DNA from: an uncultured Eubacteriales bacterium | GTDB lineage: Bacteria; Bacillota; Clostridia; Oscillospirales; CAG-272 | NCBI GenBank assembly: GCA_934477985.1 | Contig: CAKSOR010000067.1 | Span: forward strand, 1-9,803 | DNA length: 9,803 nucleotides | Direction of reading: 5' to 3' | Part shown: piece after piece, positions 6,884 through 9,803 of the stretch | Layout of the letters: each line of letters opens with the position of its first letter | How positions within the stretch are numbered: the first letter of the stretch is position 1 | Notes under the pieces: generated by a model | What the model saw: only the letters and a program-made list of their open reading frames with translations | Told to the model about the DNA's origin: nothing | The model's database searches: none | Program-made: the position numbers and the translations under genes

Positions 6884-6980
6884 GGGCTTTAACAATTTTT
6901 TTACGCATATTTTTAATTTGCGTGCCAAAATGAACTTGTGCATAACGGCAAACACAGCGACCGCCGCGCGCGAAATTCGT

Positions 6981-8417
6981 TCAATTCAGCGCAAGACCGA
7001 GGCTCTTCGCGCCCTTGTCGATCGACTTGCAGATAAACAGCCTGCCTTCCTTCCGGCAGAACTCGAGGTCGAAGCCGTGCGGAGTCGAGACAAAGCGCAG
7101 GCGGATCGTCAGCTTGTCGCCGACGCTGCCCCACGCCGCCGCGATGTCGGCTTTTATTCCGATCGCGAGCGAGCCGACGAACTGAGTCGGTGTCATCGGG
7201 CAATTGTCAAAGTGGTTGTACTCCCATCTTCCCGCGCCGCAGACGATCTCAACCGACTTCTCAAGCCCGCCGCCGACCTTGAGAATCAGGTTCTCGCCGG
7301 CGCTCATAAGCGTGATCTCCGATATGTCGGTGAAGTTCTTTTCTATATGATAAGTGACCGGCGCGACATGTTCGCCCGAATAAACCGGCGGGAGCATGCA
7401 GGGACGGACGGCGGTATCGTACTGCACGGACGCTTCGGGAAGCGGCTCGTCCTTCATCGACGCGAAAATCGTGTTCCAGAAGATGTCGAGGATGACCTGC
7501 ATGTCGCCGTTCTCGGAGATAATCACCGCGACCATGTCCTTCTCGGGCGAGACGATTATGTACTGACCGAAAGCACCGTCGCCGCGGTAGCAGTCGTGCT
7601 GGCATCTCCACCACTGATAGCCGTAGCCAAGCTTCCAGTCGGGGGCAGTGTTCACGCTGTTGTCCGAGACCGCTGAGGTCGCCTCGGCGATGTAGCTCTC
7701 GGAGAGTATGCGCCGACCGTTCCAGACGCCTTTATTAAGGTAGAGCACGCCGAGCTTCAGCATATCCTCGGGCGAGACATGGATTCCCCAGCCGCCGTCG
7801 TTCACGCCGTCGGGCGATTCCTCCCACCAGACGTCCTTTATGCCGAGCGGATTAAAGAGCCGCGGCTTCAGGTAGTCGACCATCCGCATGCCGGTGACCT
7901 TCGTGATAACCGCCGAGAGCATATATGTAGCGGTCGAGTTGTACGCGAAATGCGTCCCCGGGACGTGCCCGACATCGAGCGAGAGGAATCTCTTCGCCCA
8001 GCCCGGCTCGCGGGAAGCGACTCTGTCGAGCGTATCCTGATCGTGTCCGGTGTTCATCGAGAGCACATGGCGGAGGGTCATCGCCGCGAGATTGTCGCCG
8101 ACCTTCGCCGGAAGCTCGTCCGGGAAAAAGGAAATCAGCTTGTCGTCGAGCTTTATCAGTCCCTCGTCGACCGCGATTCCGACAGCCGTCGACGTCCAGC
8201 TCTTGCTTATCGAGTAGACATGCCGCTTGTCGGTGAAGCGGTAGGGCCCGGAGATCGAAGCCGCCGCTAATTTTCCGTGGCGGTAAAGCATGTAGCCCTG
8301 ATGACCGACGTTCTTTTCGCGTATGAGCTTTTCAAATTCAGCTATCGAAGCGCTGTCGATCCCGACCGACTCCGGAGTCGCGCGCTCAAATTCAAATTCA
8401 GTGAAGCCTGTGAGCAT
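6981..8417 (-). CDS. Serine hydrolase, beta-lactamase / PBP4* (PF00144-like) family, cytoplasmic
   Basis: The 478-residue protein has no signal peptide and so probably acts in the cytosol. The N-terminal 320 residues match the class C beta-lactamase-like hydrolase family. The SxxK motif is SISK at 69-72, with Ser69 as expected nucleophile, inside YSISKSWTSTAVGIAVDEG. The second motif is YNS at 159-161, and the third region reads GDGAFGQ at 279-285. Blocks such as LRHVLSMNTG (115-124) and GWGIHVSPEDMLKLG (209-223) are typical of the family. Residues from about 330 to 478 form a separate beta-rich domain that I do not recognise, perhaps of the lipocalin-like kind found in some relatives. Family members are esterases, amidases or peptidases, so the substrate cannot be named and antibiotic resistance should not be assumed. 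GAGG lies 8 nt before the ATG at 8417. It follows the EFR1 gene by 40 nt, probably in one operon. Confidence 0.92.
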   Translation of the reverse strand: MLTGFTEFEFERATPESVGIDSASIAEFEKLIREKNVGHQGYMLYRHGKLAAASISGPYRFTDKRHVYSISKSWTSTAVGIAVDEGLIKLDDKLISFFPDELPAKVGDNLAAMTLRHVLSMNTGHDQDTLDRVASREPGWAKRFLSLDVGHVPGTHFAYNSTATYMLSAVITKVTGMRMVDYLKPRLFNPLGIKDVWWEESPDGVNDGGWGIHVSPEDMLKLGVLYLNKGVWNGRRILSESYIAEATSAVSDNSVNTAPDWKLGYGYQWWRCQHDCYRGDGAFGQYIIVSPEKDMVAVIISENGDMQVILDIFWNTIFASMKDEPLPEASVQYDTAVRPCMLPPVYSGEHVAPVTYHIEKNFTDISEITLMSAGENLILKVGGGLEKSVEIVCGAGRWEYNHFDNCPMTPTQFVGSLAIGIKADIAAAWGSVGDKLTIRLRFVSTPHGFDLEFCRKEGRLFICKSIDKGAKSLGLALN

Positions 8418-8457
8418 ATAAGTTTCCTCTTTAAAAATGTATTTGTTGTTCCGCGGA

Positions 8458-9216
8458 TCACCTGAGGTTCAGCTCCTCAAAGTGATAGCGCGGTTTTCCG
8501 ACGCTCTTTTTGCCGTACTCAATCGCCTTTGCGGGACAGTAACAGATGCACGCCATGCAGTGAGTGCATTTCCCGCCCCATTCCGGCTTTCCATTCACGA
8601 GCGTGATGTTGTTCATCGGGCACCTCTTCGCGCACTGTCCGCAGCTGATGCAGGCGTCGCCGACCCGGAACGCGGCGGCTTTGACGAAAAGGCGGTAGAA
8701 AACCGGATTGACCGGACCGCTCATAAAACGGTCGTAGAGGTTATTCCGCGGAGCATCAAAAGCCTTTCCCGCCTTTATCCGGGAGATTGCGCCGACAATA
8801 TCCGGCTCGGCTTTCCCGACGATTTTCGCGGCTTCATCGGCGTCCGGCGCGTTAAACATCGCGATATAGTTCTCCGGAATAATTATCTGCGCCGTCCCCA
8901 TGTAAGCAAGGCTTTTCTGTTCGGCAAGACGGCGGTTGTATTTTGCCGCGCCGCCGATCTCGCTGCCGCAGTCCATCACGAACCAGACGCGCTCCGCGCC
9001 GGAAAGCCCGGTCGCAAGAAGCCAGTCGGACACTATCCGCGGAATCCTCCAGGCGTAGGTCGGCGTGACAATTATCACATCAGCTCCGGTCTGTACCGGC
9101 GAACAGTCATCTGACCTGACCTTTTCGTTCAGATCGACAACTTCGTCCTTCAGAGCCTCCGCGACACGCCCCGCGATATAACGGCTGTTGCCTGTTCCGG
9201 AAAAACAGAAGATCAT
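8458..9216 (-). CDS. EFR1-type flavodoxin-like / 2x[4Fe-4S] ferredoxin fusion protein
   Basis: This 252-residue cytoplasmic electron-transfer protein fuses two modules. The N-terminal part (1 to about 150) is flavodoxin-like: it starts MIFCFSGTGNSRYIA, where SGTGNS (6-11) is the FMN phosphate-binding loop, and continues with PTYAWRIPR (52-60), the usual second flavin loop. The C-terminal part carries two CxxCxxCxxxCP motifs, with cysteines 189/192/195/199 and 217/220/223/227, each pattern expected to serve two [4Fe-4S] clusters. This layout matches the EFR1 family, frequent in anaerobic Clostridia. Its electron donor and acceptor are unknown. GGAGG lies 7 nt upstream of the ATG at 9216. It is 25 nt downstream of the DUF1015 gene and 40 nt upstream of the serine hydrolase gene, so all three are probably co-transcribed, though no functional link is obvious. 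Confidence 0.93.
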   Translation of the reverse strand: MIFCFSGTGNSRYIAGRVAEALKDEVVDLNEKVRSDDCSPVQTGADVIIVTPTYAWRIPRIVSDWLLATGLSGAERVWFVMDCGSEIGGAAKYNRRLAEQKSLAYMGTAQIIIPENYIAMFNAPDADEAAKIVGKAEPDIVGAISRIKAGKAFDAPRNNLYDRFMSGPVNPVFYRLFVKAAAFRVGDACISCGQCAKRCPMNNITLVNGKPEWGGKCTHCMACICYCPAKAIEYGKKSVGKPRYHFEELNLR

Positions 9217-9241
9217 TTGAACACCTCCGAAGCTTCCGGTC

Positions 9242-9803
9242 TTATTTTATCCTGCGCGCCTCGAGATAGAAGCGCTTGTCGTCCGCCTCGCCCATCGAGA
9301 AGGTCTTGCGCGGCAGAGCTCCGTCGGCGATGACCGTCGGGAAGAGGTCGGATTTCTCCATTCCCCTGAAGATGAAGCCGACCGAATCGCGCGAGACGAG
9401 CTTCTTCACCGAGTCAATTCCGTGGATGTAGTCGAGCTTCGCGCCGGACTCCTTCACGAAGCGATCGAGAAAGCTTTGCAGCGTGCCGACCGGAAGGAAG
9501 GAGGTCGGATTTTCAAACACTATGTCCTCTTCCCCGCCGGAGGTCACGAGCGTGATTGTCTGCGCCGGCGAGTCGTTTTCCGGCAGCGCCGCGGCATAGG
9601 CTCTGAGTTCAGCTCTCAGCTTCTCAGGCTCAACGCCGAACACAACGCGGTAGATCGGCTCGAAATCGAGCGCGTCGTCGTGGATGTTGACTATCTCCGC
9701 GAGCGCGAATCTCGCCGGGTGAGTCTCGCGCTCAGAGACGGTGAGCGTCGGCTTGATCTCTTCCCAGTACGCCTTCGCCGAGGCGAGCGAGTGGTTGCCG
9801 TCG
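9242..9803 (-). CDS. DUF1015-family protein, C-terminal part (5' end beyond the window)
   Basis: The frame is open from the right edge to a TAA at 9242-9244, giving 186 visible residues. The fragment opens with DGNHSLASAKAYWEE, a hallmark segment of DUF1015 (COG4198) proteins, followed by HPARFALAEIVNIHDDALDF and FEPIYRVVFGVEP. The GTG at 9643 inside the gene is not a real start, because the conserved motif lies upstream of it in the same frame. The biochemical function of the family is not established to my knowledge. In several Clostridia the gene sits beside serine biosynthesis genes (serA/serC), so these may lie just outside the window; this is recalled context, not visible here. It is the first visible gene of the probable DUF1015, EFR1 and hydrolase operon. 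Confidence 0.88.
   Translation of the reverse strand, partial: DGNHSLASAKAYWEEIKPTLTVSERETHPARFALAEIVNIHDDALDFEPIYRVVFGVEPEKLRAELRAYAAALPENDSPAQTITLVTSGGEEDIVFENPTSFLPVGTLQSFLDRFVKESGAKLDYIHGIDSVKKLVSRDSVGFIFRGMEKSDLFPTVIADGALPRKTFSMGEADDKRFYLEARRIK

Noticed and set aside
6904..6924. Inverted repeat ACGCA/TGCGT between the hydrolase and HPr genes, considered as a terminator
   Set aside because: The stem is 5 bp with an 11-nt loop and is followed by A rather than T residues on the minus strand.
6918..7676. 252-codon open frame on the plus strand
   Set aside because: It is in register antisense to the serine hydrolase gene, its product is rich in Arg, Asp and Val without family resemblance, and the sense frame has clear catalytic motifs.
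6981..8417. Reading the hydrolase as an antibiotic-resistance beta-lactamase
   Set aside because: There is no signal peptide, the protein is longer than class C enzymes, and the family mostly contains esterases and peptidases.
8437..9114. 225-codon open frame on the plus strand
   Set aside because: It is the in-register antisense shadow of the EFR1 gene, whose eight clustered cysteines leave no doubt about the coding strand.
9242..9643. A complete 133-residue gene starting at 9643
   Set aside because: The same frame continues to the right edge and encodes the conserved DUF1015 segment upstream of that GTG, so the gene is a larger one cut by the window.

Overview
All supported genes lie on the minus strand, so transcription runs from the right edge (9803) to the left edge (1). 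The window looks like an anaerobic Clostridia-type Bacillota, plausibly an uncultured gut or rumen lineage. The evidence is the strong GGAGG-type ribosome sites, sigma-A promoters, an S-layer-homology (SLH) surface protein, a lipoprotein binding protein with a Ca2+-loop motif, a clostridial-style HPr variant without the usual histidine, and an EFR1-type flavodoxin/ferredoxin fusion. The genus assignment is inference only.

Right part (9803 to 6981): three close-packed genes, probably one operon whose promoter lies outside the window. They are the C-terminal part of a DUF1015-family protein (cut by the edge), a flavodoxin-like protein with two 4Fe-4S clusters (EFR1 family), and a cytoplasmic serine hydrolase of the beta-lactamase/PBP4* fold with an extra C-terminal domain. 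The gaps are 25 and 40 nt. No clear terminator follows the third gene.

Middle (6891 to 6531): a monocistronic unit for a 75-residue HPr-like protein, with a near-consensus promoter (TTGACA, 17 nt, TATGAT) and a textbook intrinsic terminator. The protein keeps the regulatory-serine motif but has no histidine at the phosphotransfer site.

Next (6491 to 3710): an unaccompanied extracellular solute-binding lipoprotein followed by a secreted D-Ala-D-Ala carboxypeptidase. They are 46 nt apart, and the gap is almost filled by an 11-bp bulged hairpin that buries the ribosome site of the second gene. Two copies of TGTGATATAAT upstream of the lipoprotein gene give one good promoter and one possible second promoter.

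Left part (3660 to 27): a large secreted protein of 1130 residues with three N-terminal SLH domains, read from an extended -10 promoter through a leader of about 128 nt that carries a 12-bp direct repeat. The gene has visibly lower GC and a stricter codon choice than its neighbours, which fits a very highly expressed surface-layer protein. It ends in two GC-rich hairpins. A ribosome site and ATG at the extreme left edge may start another gene.

The carboxypeptidase and the SLH protein both act at the cell wall: one trims peptidoglycan stem peptides and the other probably binds wall polymer. The carboxypeptidase and binding-protein genes probably share an mRNA. No mobile element, CRISPR array, tRNA or rRNA was seen, and no gene-free stretch exceeds about 215 bases. 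I do not see a clearly new multi-gene system here; the most distinctive points are the hairpin over the carboxypeptidase ribosome site, the histidine-less HPr and the SLH leader.
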